A stretch of DNA of 64,000 bases, from NCBI GenBank assembly GCA_002343185.1, contig DDRT01000001.1, positions 242,736-306,735 on the forward strand. The letters are read 5' to 3'. The notes beneath the pieces are model-generated. The model made no database searches. It saw only the letters and a list, made by a program, of their open reading frames with translations, and was not told the DNA's origin. Positions 7,875 to 16,435 of this stretch are shown piece after piece. Numbering within the stretch: position 1 is the first letter of the stretch; each line of letters begins with the position of its first letter. This DNA comes from Deltaproteobacteria bacterium UBA2409 (GTDB taxonomy: Bacteria > Bdellovibrionota_C > UBA2361 > DDRT01). The position numbers and the translations under genes are program-made.

Positions 7875-9650
7875 GTGGATAGTCTTGAGATTAAAACTAC
7901 CTTTGCAGATAGGTACCGGGTTCTTCAGCTTTTGGGCGATGGAGGAATGGGCAAGGTTTATCTGGCAGAAGATCTTGTTCTTGAAGGTGAAAAAGTCGCA
8001 CTAAAGATACTAAGACTAGATCTTTGTAATGATGACAAGCATGTAAAGCGTTTTATTAGAGAAGTTCAGCTTACAAGAAAAGTAGCTCATCCTAACGTAG
8101 TGAGAACATTTGATATTGCATGGAACGACGGGAGTATCTACTTCACAATGGAGTTTGTTGAAGGAATTACTCTTAAAGACAGACTTGAAAGAGGCGCACT
8201 TCCAGTAAGAGAGGCTCTTCAAGTATTGTTGGAAATATCTAGAGGGCTTTCGGTCATTCATGATAATGAAATAATTCATAGAGATCTAAAACCTGGAAAT
8301 ATAATTCTCTCAAAATCAGGTGTAGCTAAGATTGCAGATTTCGGAATTGCACGACCATCTTTTAGTGATTTAACAAATCAAAACGAGGTAGTAGGCAGTG
8401 CAGGATATATGGCACCAGAGGTTTGGACTGGGGGAACACTTGATATTAGATCCGATATATATGCCCTTGGTGTTTTAGCATATGAAACTATAACTGGACT
8501 TCTTCCATTTGATGGAACTTCTGCAACTGAAGTCATGAATAAACACTTAGGATTTGTTCCACCAAAACTTGGTAAGACTCATAAAGATACACCTGAGTGG
8601 CTTTCAGATCTAATTTTTAGAATGGTTGAAAAAGATCCGAATAAGCGTCCAAGTTCTACATCCGAGATTATATCAATTATTGAAACAGGACTAAAACAAA
8701 AAGATGTTGCCCCTACAGGGCAAACAATTTCACTATCTCCATCAGACACAAGAGATTTTCCACCACCAACTGTTACTGAAAAGCCGCTTCATGATTCCAC
8801 TAAACATAAGTATTCTGCAAAGAAAAGTTTTGCAAAAACTACAGAAAGTAGAAATAAATCACTTGAATCAAATCTAGATATTAAACGATTCTTAGAGAAA
8901 GAGGCCAAGGTTTCGGAGAACAGTCTCTTATTTAGAAAGTATACTAGCTACTTAATCTTAATTTCATTCGTGTATGTATGCTTAGTGAGCGTTTTCCCGA
9001 TGTTTCTTGAAGCATTTACGCCAGCTGTTGCTGGAGCTTCTGCATCAGCAAGAATCTATATTCTTACAGCTCTTACAGTTTTTTTCCTAGGAATGTATCT
9101 AAGTTCTCCATTGCTCATTATTCATAGAGAAGAGGCTCTCTTAGACAAACTTTTACTATGGGTTGAGGGGTGCTTATTAACATCTCTAGTCCTAGTTGGT
9201 ATTATTATGCTTCTAGCTTCACAAGGATTTTCTCCTTTAATGCTTGCAAGTGCTGCATATCTCGCGATCATAAGAACGGTAGAGGTCTCATTTATGGATT
9301 TTACAGTAGTTCCTTTTTTTATTGGTCAATTTGAAAAGGGGCCAGCCCTAACAGAACTATCATCTGCTAGTATCTTCTCTTTAGTTCAAAGTATTTTGAT
9401 CTTTGCTTATATGTCACTTTTAGTTTTTTGGATGGGAAAAACTACTGCAAAAAATATGATTAATCTCGGATTAGCTCTCTTAATATTGGGGGTAATTGGA
9501 AGATTTGGTGGTGCAGCTATCGGGTTGGTTGTACCTAATATAACTCTTTTTTCACTTGCCCCATCATTCTTGACTGTTTCGACACACTCCCTGTTTTTCT
9601 TAGCGTTAGGAATTCTTTCAATAAAGTACATCACTAAAGAAGAAGAATAG
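7875..9650 (+). CDS. Membrane Ser/Thr protein kinase with polytopic C-terminus
   Basis: Residues about 12-275 form a Hanks-type kinase. The glycine-rich loop is LGDGGMGKVYLAE, the catalytic loop is HRDLKPGNI, and the DFGIA and APE motifs are all present, so it is probably active. After a polar linker (about 280-350), residues about 355-585 hold roughly seven hydrophobic segments. This differs from the single-helix PASTA kinases and from the usual one-helix myxobacterial type. The function of the membrane part is unknown; it may sense or act as a channel-like output. The start is GTG at 7875. A PP2C phosphatase gene at 31798-33540 may be the counter-enzyme, although it is not linked. The gene is convergent with ygfZ. 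Confidence 0.85.
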   Translation: MDSLEIKTTFADRYRVLQLLGDGGMGKVYLAEDLVLEGEKVALKILRLDLCNDDKHVKRFIREVQLTRKVAHPNVVRTFDIAWNDGSIYFTMEFVEGITLKDRLERGALPVREALQVLLEISRGLSVIHDNEIIHRDLKPGNIILSKSGVAKIADFGIARPSFSDLTNQNEVVGSAGYMAPEVWTGGTLDIRSDIYALGVLAYETITGLLPFDGTSATEVMNKHLGFVPPKLGKTHKDTPEWLSDLIFRMVEKDPNKRPSSTSEIISIIETGLKQKDVAPTGQTISLSPSDTRDFPPPTVTEKPLHDSTKHKYSAKKSFAKTTESRNKSLESNLDIKRFLEKEAKVSENSLLFRKYTSYLILISFVYVCLVSVFPMFLEAFTPAVAGASASARIYILTALTVFFLGMYLSSPLLIIHREEALLDKLLLWVEGCLLTSLVLVGIIMLLASQGFSPLMLASAAYLAIIRTVEVSFMDFTVVPFFIGQFEKGPALTELSSASIFSLVQSILIFAYMSLLVFWMGKTTAKNMINLGLALLILGVIGRFGGAAIGLVVPNITLFSLAPSFLTVSTHSLFFLALGILSIKYITKEEE

Positions 9651-9677
9651 TAGAGACAGCGGACACTAGTAATACTC

Positions 9678-9712
9678 GGGGGGTGGCAGGCCTCCTAGGG
9701 GTGCCCTCCCCC
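9678..9712. repeat. Degenerate palindromic element A (convergent junction)
   Basis: A G-rich arm, TGGCAGGCC core and C-rich arm form an imperfect hairpin between the convergent kinase and ygfZ genes. It looks like a decayed member of the GGTCAGGCC palindrome family found at eight other places in the window. There is no T-run after the stem on either strand, so it is not a textbook intrinsic terminator. Confidence 0.5.
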
Positions 9713-9720
9713 AAGGTCTC

Positions 9721-10440
9721 TTACCGCTCAAGTATTAATTCATAAGGAAACTGATCAAGATCTTCGCGGGATACTCTAGCAAATCCAACAACATCACCAT
9801 CTTTCTCATAGCTTGAGAGAATTTGATTTGTTTTTTGAAGAGAAGATACTTTTGTTTTGAATCTAACTATTACCTTTGGTGTTTCACCAAGGGCGTCGAT
9901 TTTTTCAACAACTTCTTGTCCTACGTAACATCCTTTTTTAAAGGATATAGCATCAGGAATTGGATATTCGGAAAAAAGAACTTTACCGTTAAATTCAATC
10001 GGATATTGAGGAGTGCCATAAAGAACTCTCTTATAATGAAACTCCTCGGAAGTAGAGTTCTCAATTAATGGAGATAAAACTAATAGATCTTCTCCATCAT
10101 CACTTACTCTTTTTGATGGGATTCTATATTCAGCTTCACCACCTTCTGTAGAGTGATAAACTAGATGAGGTAGCCTTATAAACTCAACACGATCAGCAAC
10201 CTTAAATCTCGTTATGGGCTCAACTTCTCCACCATCAACAACTAAAAGAAATTGAAATTCATCGAGCCTTTTTACCCTCAAAAATGATTCAACTTTACCT
10301 TGAGCATTGAGTGCAGCAGCGGGGAGGGTGTCTCCAACTTTCATGAATTTTACTGGTGCTGTAAGTCTTGCGTTTAGATATCGCTCCGAATCTTTTCCAG
10401 CAACTAAAAGACCAAAAGCATCAGGGAGTTTGATAATCAT
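9721..10440 (-). CDS. ygfZ: YgfZ/GcvT-like folate-binding Fe-S protein
   Basis: A 239-residue member of the YgfZ family, which uses folate to help maintain or repair iron-sulfur enzymes. The diagnostic K-G-C-Y-x-G-Q-E motif is present as KGCYVGQEVVEKI near residue 167. The N-terminal half resembles the GcvT fold and lacks the glycine cleavage context. Its ATG overlaps the lepB stop (ATGA), so it is translationally coupled to lepB. The SUF genes at 38.8-42.1 kb supply the Fe-S assembly pathway it would serve. Confidence 0.85.
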   Translation of the reverse strand: MIIKLPDAFGLLVAGKDSERYLNARLTAPVKFMKVGDTLPAAALNAQGKVESFLRVKRLDEFQFLLVVDGGEVEPITRFKVADRVEFIRLPHLVYHSTEGGEAEYRIPSKRVSDDGEDLLVLSPLIENSTSEEFHYKRVLYGTPQYPIEFNGKVLFSEYPIPDAISFKKGCYVGQEVVEKIDALGETPKVIVRFKTKVSSLQKTNQILSSYEKDGDVVGFARVSREDLDQFPYELILER

Positions 10441-11090
10441 TTAACTAGTTTTCCGATCCTTCTAAGATCATCAGAGTTCCAATATATAATTATTGCTCTT
10501 CCTTTAATTCTGGATATCTCAAGGAAGTGATCTTCCTCCCAGAACCTAGAATCTTTCGATGCATCGCGGTTATCGCCAAGTAGAAACACTTTGCCCTCAG
10601 GTACAATTGCAGGACCAAAATCACCCTCAGGGAATCCATCCATTATCCACTGACAATAGGGCTCTTCTAGCGCCTTTCCATTAACTAATACAGTTTTCCC
10701 ATTTACTTCAACTGTATCTCCAGGAAGACCAATTACTCTTTTTATTATGTTATCTTTACTAAAAAGATATTCTGATACTTCACTTGGAAGGTTGATTATT
10801 CTTCCGACTAATCCTTCTTTTGGTTTTATGTCTCCTGATTCTGGCCTTGTAAATACCACTATGTCGCCTCTTTCTGGGTATAGATAATTGAATGCTGAGT
10901 GATATCGAAATGGAACTCTCAATCCGTACGAGATCTTTGAAACAAGCAGATGATCTCCAATCTCCAAAGTTGGGATCATTGATCCTGATGGAATCTTAAA
11001 TGCTTCAACAACAAACTCTCTTAAAAGAAGTATTACAACAACAAAAGATAGGATCGCTTTAAAGAAAGCTAAACCTTCGTTTTTTGACAT
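10437..11090 (-). CDS. lepB: Signal peptidase I
   Basis: This membrane serine protease cuts Sec and Tat signal peptides at the outer face of the inner membrane. An N-terminal membrane helix (about 8-28) is followed by IPSGSM with the catalytic Ser37. The general-base Lys117 lies in IKRVIGLPGD, and the box LLGDNRDASKDSRFW follows. The length of 217 residues suits a minimal LepB with one transmembrane helix. It overlaps the downstream ygfZ by four bases. The gene is divergent from the hypothetical gene at 11181, with about 90 bp between. Confidence 0.94.
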   Translation of the reverse strand: MSKNEGLAFFKAILSFVVVILLLREFVVEAFKIPSGSMIPTLEIGDHLLVSKISYGLRVPFRYHSAFNYLYPERGDIVVFTRPESGDIKPKEGLVGRIINLPSEVSEYLFSKDNIIKRVIGLPGDTVEVNGKTVLVNGKALEEPYCQWIMDGFPEGDFGPAIVPEGKVFLLGDNRDASKDSRFWEEDHFLEISRIKGRAIIIYWNSDDLRRIGKLVK

Positions 11091-11180
11091 TAAATAAGGG
11101 TACTAAAATCAGATGACTTGTAAAATAGAGTTAATGCATATATTTGAATAGCATTTTGGTAAGTGATAAATTTTATTTGC

Positions 11181-12242
11181 ATGGAACAAGATGTAGTAGA
11201 ATCACTCAGAGAGTCTTTGCCAGCTGGAATTCAAAATCCTGAGGAGATATTTGAGCTTCTGAAGGGGTCTGCAGATCAAAAAGCTTTAAAGAGAATCCGC
11301 GAACTTGTAAAAAAGGCTCAATCTCGATCTGATTTAGATGTTCAGCCTGTTACAGCTGCAGATCTAGGAAGCATTGTGTATACAGGTGACTTAGAAAGTT
11401 ATTATTGGGCAGAAGGGCTTGAAAATGCATTCCTTAACACCGCTTATAATCGATTAGCAGGCTCAGTTATTGAATATGGATTTTTCGAAAAATTTTACCG
11501 CGAAGCGACATCAGGAAACTTCAAAGATAGAGCTAAATTTAATCGCGAAACAGATCCTAACTTCAAACTTGAGCCATTTAGAACTGCAATCACTCAAGCA
11601 ATAGAAGAACTCAGAAATGATTGCCCTCTCGATGAACTCTTTATGGCTAACCAAGATAGTAAAATTACAATGCTTACTGAACTTGTTAATGAGTTTACAG
11701 ACGATATAAATAATCGATCCCAGGAACTTGAAATACAGTATAAGTTAATGCTCAAGTATGGGCATGATCCCGTGAAGGAGAAGAGTATTGGAGCTCAGAT
11801 TATGGACCTATCACGCAAGTTGGCAGAGAGTGAAAACACCTTATATTTAAAGCTAAGACCTGATATTGAGTCAGAGCGTGGTACAACTTCACGAATATTT
11901 GAGATAAATCTTGGTAAGCGTATATTCCCGGTGCAACTATTTGAGTCCCCGACTGTCACAAAAATCTTAGTTTTATCATCAGATACCGAAGATGCCAGAG
12001 TTCATGCTGTCGAACCTATTATTTCAATAGAGTTTGCCCTTCCAGCGAAGCTAACATTTGATGGATCTCCTCAATATGCCTTGCGTTCAATCTATATCAA
12101 CGACCTTGGTTTGCAAGCTATCGAGGCTTCAGGTTTGAATGCTCCAAAAATAGGAGAAGCTAAAAAGTTTACTCTCGAAGAGGTGAGTGAAGCATACAAA
12201 TTTATTCTTGAATTACTTCAAAATAGGTTATCGTTTAGTTGA
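11181..12242 (+). CDS. Hypothetical protein, unrecognised
   Basis: I do not recognise this soluble protein of about 353 residues. The N-terminal 60 residues are acidic and helical (SADQKALKRIRELVKKAQ). A long polar helical centre (about 130-220) is followed by a beta-rich C-terminal half (about 235-330) with alternating hydrophobic residues. There are no membrane segments, signal peptide or Cys clusters. The start is uncertain: ATG at 11181 (MEQDVVES) is preferred over GTG at 11163, and neither has a strong Shine-Dalgarno sequence. It ends four bases before a convergent hypothetical gene. Base composition matches its neighbours, so no transfer is evident. Confidence 0.6.
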   Translation: MEQDVVESLRESLPAGIQNPEEIFELLKGSADQKALKRIRELVKKAQSRSDLDVQPVTAADLGSIVYTGDLESYYWAEGLENAFLNTAYNRLAGSVIEYGFFEKFYREATSGNFKDRAKFNRETDPNFKLEPFRTAITQAIEELRNDCPLDELFMANQDSKITMLTELVNEFTDDINNRSQELEIQYKLMLKYGHDPVKEKSIGAQIMDLSRKLAESENTLYLKLRPDIESERGTTSRIFEINLGKRIFPVQLFESPTVTKILVLSSDTEDARVHAVEPIISIEFALPAKLTFDGSPQYALRSIYINDLGLQAIEASGLNAPKIGEAKKFTLEEVSEAYKFILELLQNRLSFS

Positions 12243-12246
12243 ACCG

Positions 12247-12573
12247 TTAAGCGTGAAAGCTCTGTTTTTTACCAAACACAACAGTGCTGCAATCTACTTT
12301 AACAAGCGAATCTTCTTTGCTTGTTACTGTTGCTACAAATATTCCTGGTTCGAAAGCTCTTTCTTTTAATACATTAATTTTTGTTTGATCTGGGATTGTC
12401 ATGGTAGCTTGGATGTTGAAATTAAGCTCAACAACAACCTTTTCTTCTGACACATCTAAGAACTTAGTTATCATTCCATAAATGGGGTAAGTGCCTCCAA
12501 CTTCAACCTCGCCGGATGCTACTTCAAGTCCATATCTTTCAAAGAAATTGTTGTTATTTTCCATTTGTGTCAC
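12247..12573 (-). CDS. Hypothetical small beta-rich protein
   Basis: A 108-residue acidic protein, probably cytosolic, of unknown function. The pattern GTYPIYGMITKFL followed by several alternating beta strands suggests a small beta barrel or sandwich. The conserved-looking block KERAFEPGIFVATV sits near residues 70-83. There is no signal or membrane segment. The start may be GTG at 12573 or ATG three codons later (MENNNNFF); a GGGAG at 12586-12590 fits the GTG best. It lies just downstream of mnmE on the same strand but with 90 bp between, so it may have its own promoter. Confidence 0.6.
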   Translation of the reverse strand: MTQMENNNNFFERYGLEVASGEVEVGGTYPIYGMITKFLDVSEEKVVVELNFNIQATMTIPDQTKINVLKERAFEPGIFVATVTSKEDSLVKVDCSTVVFGKKQSFHA

Positions 12574-12663
12574 TACCTTTACTCCCTAATCAGAGTTAGG
12601 AAAAGAGTTGCTTCAATACTTTTTAAAGCGGTTTTAATAATCTATTTTTTATAAACAAATTAG

Positions 12664-14016
12664 CTACTTACCGATGCAAAATTTTGAGAAAATCACTGAT
12701 AATAGGTCCTCTGTATAGGTTTTTCCTATAATTTCATCGAGTGAGGTCAAAGCTCGACGAAGCTCCACAGCCAAAAATTCTAGCGGAAGCTCGATCCCCT
12801 CTAGGGCACTCTGTAAGGCTGACGAGGCAGTAACTAATGCTTTTCTGTGTCTTTCATGGGTAACAACAAGTGAACTATCCCCTGGAGATTTGCCCTTTAG
12901 GATCTCAATTAGTCCTTCAAATAGTGCCTCTCTTCCGGTTTTTTTAATTGCAGAAACATAGTAATTCCGAGTGCATTTGTTACACATCACAGAACCTATG
13001 GCGCCAGGATTGAGATCAACTTTATTAACTATTAGCCAAACCTCTTTTGCTCTGCCGTGAAGTGCTTCTAGAATCTCTCTCCAATTGTCAGTAGTTGCAT
13101 CAACTACCATCCAAACAAGATCTGCCCACTCAACTCTATCTTGAGCCCTCTCTACACCCTCAGTTTCAACTAAGTCGCTTGTCTCTCTTATTCCCGCAAC
13201 ATCACTAAAAATGAAATTAAAGCCTTCATAATTTACTGTTTCTTCAATAAAATCCCTGGTTGTACCGGCTTCGGGCGAAACAATTGCTCTATCTTTTCCG
13301 AGCATCAAATTTAAAAGGCTTGATTTCCCCGCATTAACAGGCCCATAAAGGAGCACTCTAAAACCTTCTCTTACTACGTGACCAAAATGATAAGAATATA
13401 TAAGTGAATCTATCTTTTCTTTTACATTTTGAATTGCATTTTTAACTTGAGTTAGTGTTTGGGGCGATATGTCCTCGTCAGGAAAATCAATAGAGGCCTC
13501 TATCTCGGCAAGGGACTCACGAAGTGGGGTGCCTACTTCTTCTATAAAACCGCTGAGCTTTCCTCTCATTGCTTCTGAAGCGATCTTTAAACTCTCCTCG
13601 CTTGTTGCATTTATAAGGTCAGATACTGCTTCTGCTTGAACAAGATCGAGCTTTCCATTTAAAAATGCACGTTTTGTAAATTCGCCTGGTTCGGCAGGGG
13701 TAACCCCATAAGCAAATAGTGATCTTAGAACTTTTTCAACCAATAAAGGTGAGCCATGAAACTGAAACTCAGCAATATCTTCTCCTGTATAGCTAAAAGG
13801 CCCCGGCATAAAAACCCCTAAACCCTTATCGATAGGCTCTCCACTCTGAAAATCTAAGACCTCTCCAAATACTAACTTTCTAGGATTATCGACTGGATTA
13901 GTTTTTAGCCCTTTAAAAAGAGCGTTAAGCACCTCTCTTGCTCTTTCGCCACTTACCCTAACCACTGCTAGGCCAGCAGGAGCCGGAGCAGTTGCAAGCG
14001 CACCTATAGTGCTCAT
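12664..14016 (-). CDS. mnmE: tRNA modification GTPase MnmE
   Basis: With MnmG this GTPase installs the cmnm5 modification on U34 of certain tRNAs. It has 450 residues. The N-terminal folate-binding domain starts with TIGALATAPAPAGLAVVRVSG. The inserted G domain carries GPVNAGKSS (P-loop), GTTRD, DVAG and NKVD. The extreme C-terminus is FCIGK, the family's invariant CxGK tail with its catalytic Cys. It closes the conserved rpmH-rnpA-yidD-yidC-mnmE block and overlaps yidC by four bases (ATGA). mnmG and a Jag gene, often neighbours, are absent from the window. Confidence 0.96.
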   Translation of the reverse strand: MSTIGALATAPAPAGLAVVRVSGERAREVLNALFKGLKTNPVDNPRKLVFGEVLDFQSGEPIDKGLGVFMPGPFSYTGEDIAEFQFHGSPLLVEKVLRSLFAYGVTPAEPGEFTKRAFLNGKLDLVQAEAVSDLINATSEESLKIASEAMRGKLSGFIEEVGTPLRESLAEIEASIDFPDEDISPQTLTQVKNAIQNVKEKIDSLIYSYHFGHVVREGFRVLLYGPVNAGKSSLLNLMLGKDRAIVSPEAGTTRDFIEETVNYEGFNFIFSDVAGIRETSDLVETEGVERAQDRVEWADLVWMVVDATTDNWREILEALHGRAKEVWLIVNKVDLNPGAIGSVMCNKCTRNYYVSAIKKTGREALFEGLIEILKGKSPGDSSLVVTHERHRKALVTASSALQSALEGIELPLEFLAVELRRALTSLDEIIGKTYTEDLLSVIFSKFCIGK

Positions 14017-15656
14017 GAAACTCCAACTAAGAGATATCCAAGGCCAAATATTATTGCACTTGCAATAAGTGTAGCTCTTCCAGCTCCATAGCCGCGACGG
14101 AGATAAAGCTGCTGAACGATACTGATTAAGTTATTAACTAACCAATAAAGAACGAGTCCAGACGGCATTGGGAAAATTATAAACATCAATGTGAAGATAT
14201 AAGGCATTGTAGCAAAGATTTTTCTTTGTACAGGATCTGGAATGGTGTTTGGCTGGGTCTTTTGCTGATATATCATGCTAAGACCGAGAAGAAGAATCAT
14301 AACGGGTATTGGTAACCCGAAAATATTAAAATATTCAGGGGAGGAGAGATCTTCTATCCAAAGAGCAAACTTTGAGTGCCTCATCTCAATTGCATGAAGA
14401 AGTGCACTGTAAAGTCCAAAAAAAACTGGAATTTGCACTAAAATAGGGAAGCATCCACCTAATGGGTTAACACCTTTCTTTTGATAAAGAGCCATCATCT
14501 CTTTATTAAGTTCCGACGGATCGGTGTATCTTTCCTTTAGAGCTTGCATTTCAGGTGCGATATCCTGCATTTTTTTCATTGAGTTGAAGCTGATCTTTGT
14601 AAGTGGCAGGAATAAAGCCTTAATTAATAGGGTAAATCCGATAATTGCTAATCCAAAATTGCCGAATATTTTATAGAAGCTCTTAATGATAGCCAAAATT
14701 GGTTGCGCAAGAAATGAAAAGAAACCTAAATCTACATTTTTCTCTAAATCAAAACCTGCCGACTCAAGACTTTCGATCTCAAGAGGACCAGCATAAACAG
14801 AGATCGACTCTCCGCTTATTTTTGTTTTGATAGTATCTTTTGCTCTTTCTACGACTGAATTCGATCTACCTACAAGACTGACAGTAAAATATTTATCCGA
14901 TAAACTTACCCACTGAAGTTCTCCAAGTTGTTTTAGTCCATCTTGAATATCAGAAGTGAACATTCTCTCCTGCTTTCCATCGATTCTTAGACCAACAACC
15001 TCTTTTTGAGAGTAATTATTCTGCTCTGGATCATTTAACGGAACTGTTCTAATCCATTCAAATTGAGCAGGACTTGGAGAGGCTTCAACTACAAAAGTAT
15101 AACCTGAAGGGTTAAATGTGAATTTTTTTGTAATTATTCCATTTGGAGCAGATCCTTCAAAAGTTATACTTAGTGGAGCTTGAACTTTAAAAACTCTCCC
15201 ATCTTCAACTAAAGACTCAAGTCTTAAACGATATCTAACAGAGCTATCAGAAAATCCATTCTTGTAGGTTATTCCAAGGGGTCTAGTTTCGCCTTCACTA
15301 ACGAAAACGACGTCTACTAAATCAGGGCTTTTTAGCTTTGATTTGAAATTTTTTAGCTTCAAGCTTTCAAGTCTGGCTCCATGATGGTTGATGACGGCGA
15401 TGAAAGTATCAGTCTCAATAGTTGTTCTAGGCGCATTCTTAAATGTGCTTTCATCAAAATCTGTTGGTAATCCTAGGGAAACTTCAGATTTCTGTGGAGC
15501 AATCGAGGTTTCTGAAGCTTGCTCAACTTGCTTGATATCCTGATTAATAGTTTTTTGGGGAGATTGTTTATAAGGAGCAGATACCCACTGAGTATAGAGC
15601 AGGATGATAAAGATCGATATTAAAACTGCTATCGATGTTCTTCTTTGTTCATCCAT
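14013..15656 (-). CDS. yidC: Membrane protein insertase YidC
   Basis: YidC inserts and folds proteins in the inner membrane, alone or with SecYEG. The 547 residues show an N-terminal anchor (about 8-25), a large periplasmic domain (about 60-320), and the conserved five-helix core. The core includes GFTLLIKALFLPLT and QKKGVNPLGGCFPILVQIP. The last 20 residues are hydrophobic rather than the usual basic tail. The start ATG overlaps the yidD stop by one base. The domain layout is the Gram-negative type, which supports a diderm host. Confidence 0.96.
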   Translation of the reverse strand: MDEQRRTSIAVLISIFIILLYTQWVSAPYKQSPQKTINQDIKQVEQASETSIAPQKSEVSLGLPTDFDESTFKNAPRTTIETDTFIAVINHHGARLESLKLKNFKSKLKSPDLVDVVFVSEGETRPLGITYKNGFSDSSVRYRLRLESLVEDGRVFKVQAPLSITFEGSAPNGIITKKFTFNPSGYTFVVEASPSPAQFEWIRTVPLNDPEQNNYSQKEVVGLRIDGKQERMFTSDIQDGLKQLGELQWVSLSDKYFTVSLVGRSNSVVERAKDTIKTKISGESISVYAGPLEIESLESAGFDLEKNVDLGFFSFLAQPILAIIKSFYKIFGNFGLAIIGFTLLIKALFLPLTKISFNSMKKMQDIAPEMQALKERYTDPSELNKEMMALYQKKGVNPLGGCFPILVQIPVFFGLYSALLHAIEMRHSKFALWIEDLSSPEYFNIFGLPIPVMILLLGLSMIYQQKTQPNTIPDPVQRKIFATMPYIFTLMFIIFPMPSGLVLYWLVNNLISIVQQLYLRRGYGAGRATLIASAIIFGLGYLLVGVS

Positions 15657-15853
15657 TAAGGTACCTCATCTATTCCACCGTTATGCCAGGGGCCACACTT
15701 TACAATTCGTAAGACAGCAAGAAAAGAGCCCCTAAGAAATCCGTATCTCTCGCAGGCCTCTAGAGTATACTGAGAACAGCTAGGATGAAAACGGCAGCTA
15801 TTACCTAAAAAAGGTGAGATAAAACGCTGGTAGATCTTGATTAAAGTCATCAT
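15656..15853 (-). CDS. yidD: Membrane protein insertion efficiency factor YidD
   Basis: A 65-residue member of the YidD (formerly Hlp/DUF37) family, which helps membrane protein insertion. The hallmark CRFHPSCSQYTLEA with its three cysteines is intact, as is the GPWHNGGIDEVP tail. It is predicted to bind the inner face of the membrane through an N-terminal amphipathic helix. It lies between rnpA and yidC with four-base and one-base overlaps, the standard position for this gene. Confidence 0.95.
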   Translation of the reverse strand: MMTLIKIYQRFISPFLGNSCRFHPSCSQYTLEACERYGFLRGSFLAVLRIVKCGPWHNGGIDEVP

Positions 15854-16167
15854 ACGATCTGTAGTTTTAAGAATGCCCTTTTGATCTCGCTTTCGATTGC
15901 AGGGAAGGGAAGTTCACACGCTCCTCTTCGCGCCACGATCACTACAAGCCCCTTAACTCCAAACTTTTGCCTAACTAGCTCTTTTAGTCTTCTTCTAAGT
16001 CTGTTTCGTCTTGCGGATCTTTTATCGATCTTTTTTGTGATACTTATTCCTAGAGCGTTATTTTTATCTGGAAGTGCTGTAACCAAAAAGTGCCTTGTTG
16101 CAAAGGAGCTTCCCTTTTCCTTTACTAAAAGAAACTGAGATCTTTTCTTTAACGAATTAAGACTTAT
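15850..16167 (-). CDS. rnpA: Ribonuclease P protein component, probable AUA start
   Basis: RnpA is the protein subunit that helps the RNase P RNA cut tRNA 5' leaders. The RNR signature region SARRNRLRRRLKEL is clear. A TTG at 16086 would start too late: the family's N-terminal segment is encoded upstream in the same frame as LKKRSQFLLVKEKG, then SSFATRHF. That open frame, back to an in-frame stop inside rpmH, has no ATG, GTG or TTG. The best candidate is ATA at 16165-16167, preceded by AAGG with a five-base spacer, giving 105 residues and overlapping the rpmH 3' end. A rare AUA start would keep expression low. Sequencing error is the main alternative. Confidence 0.8.
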   Translation of the reverse strand: MSLNSLKKRSQFLLVKEKGSSFATRHFLVTALPDKNNALGISITKKIDKRSARRNRLRRRLKELVRQKFGVKGLVVIVARRGACELPFPAIESEIKRAFLKLQIV

Positions 16168-16321
16168 AGTGACCTTTTCTTGGTGAGCCTACTGCTAATC
16201 TTTCTCTACCTTTAGCTCTTCTAGCATTGATAATTTTTCTGCCGCCTTTAGTGGACATTCTTTTTCTAAATCCGTGTGTGGTGCGTCGGCTTTTTTTACT
16301 CGGTTGATACGTGCGTTTCAT
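16157..16321 (-). CDS. rpmH: 50S ribosomal protein L34
   Basis: A 54-residue, strongly basic ribosomal protein. The start MKRTYQPSK and the block THGFRKRMSTKGGRKIINAR are those of L34. It is the first gene of the rpmH-rnpA-yidD-yidC-mnmE block. The ATG at 16321 has no clear Shine-Dalgarno sequence. A pair of 10-bp inverted copies (AAATACTTGA at 16332-16341 and TCAAGTATTT at 16409-16418) lies in the upstream divergent space and may carry the promoter. rnpA probably begins inside its last codons. Confidence 0.96.
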   Translation of the reverse strand: MKRTYQPSKKSRRTTHGFRKRMSTKGGRKIINARRAKGRERLAVGSPRKGHYKS

Positions 16322-16331
16322 AAGAGGCTGA

Positions 16332-16418
16332 AAATACTTGATTTCACATGATTATTCAAGTTTTCGAGGGGTTAATCTGAAACACAATGATAAATTTACT
16401 GCGTAATTTCAAGTATTT
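16332..16418. promoter_or_regulatory. Divergent upstream region of rpmH with inverted 10-mers
   Basis: The 114-bp gap between rpmH (minus) and the glycosyltransferase (plus) contains AAATACTTGA at 16332-16341 and its exact inverse at 16409-16418. They may be paired protein-binding sites serving both genes. I see no DnaA-box cluster, so this is not supported as a replication origin despite the rpmH neighbour. Confidence 0.3.
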
Positions 16419-16435
16419 AGCTAGAATGGGGCACA

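Noticed and set aside
16322..16435. Possible oriC beside rpmH
   Set aside because: No dnaA gene, no cluster of DnaA boxes and no AT-rich unwinding repeats; rpmH is followed here by a divergent glycosyltransferase.
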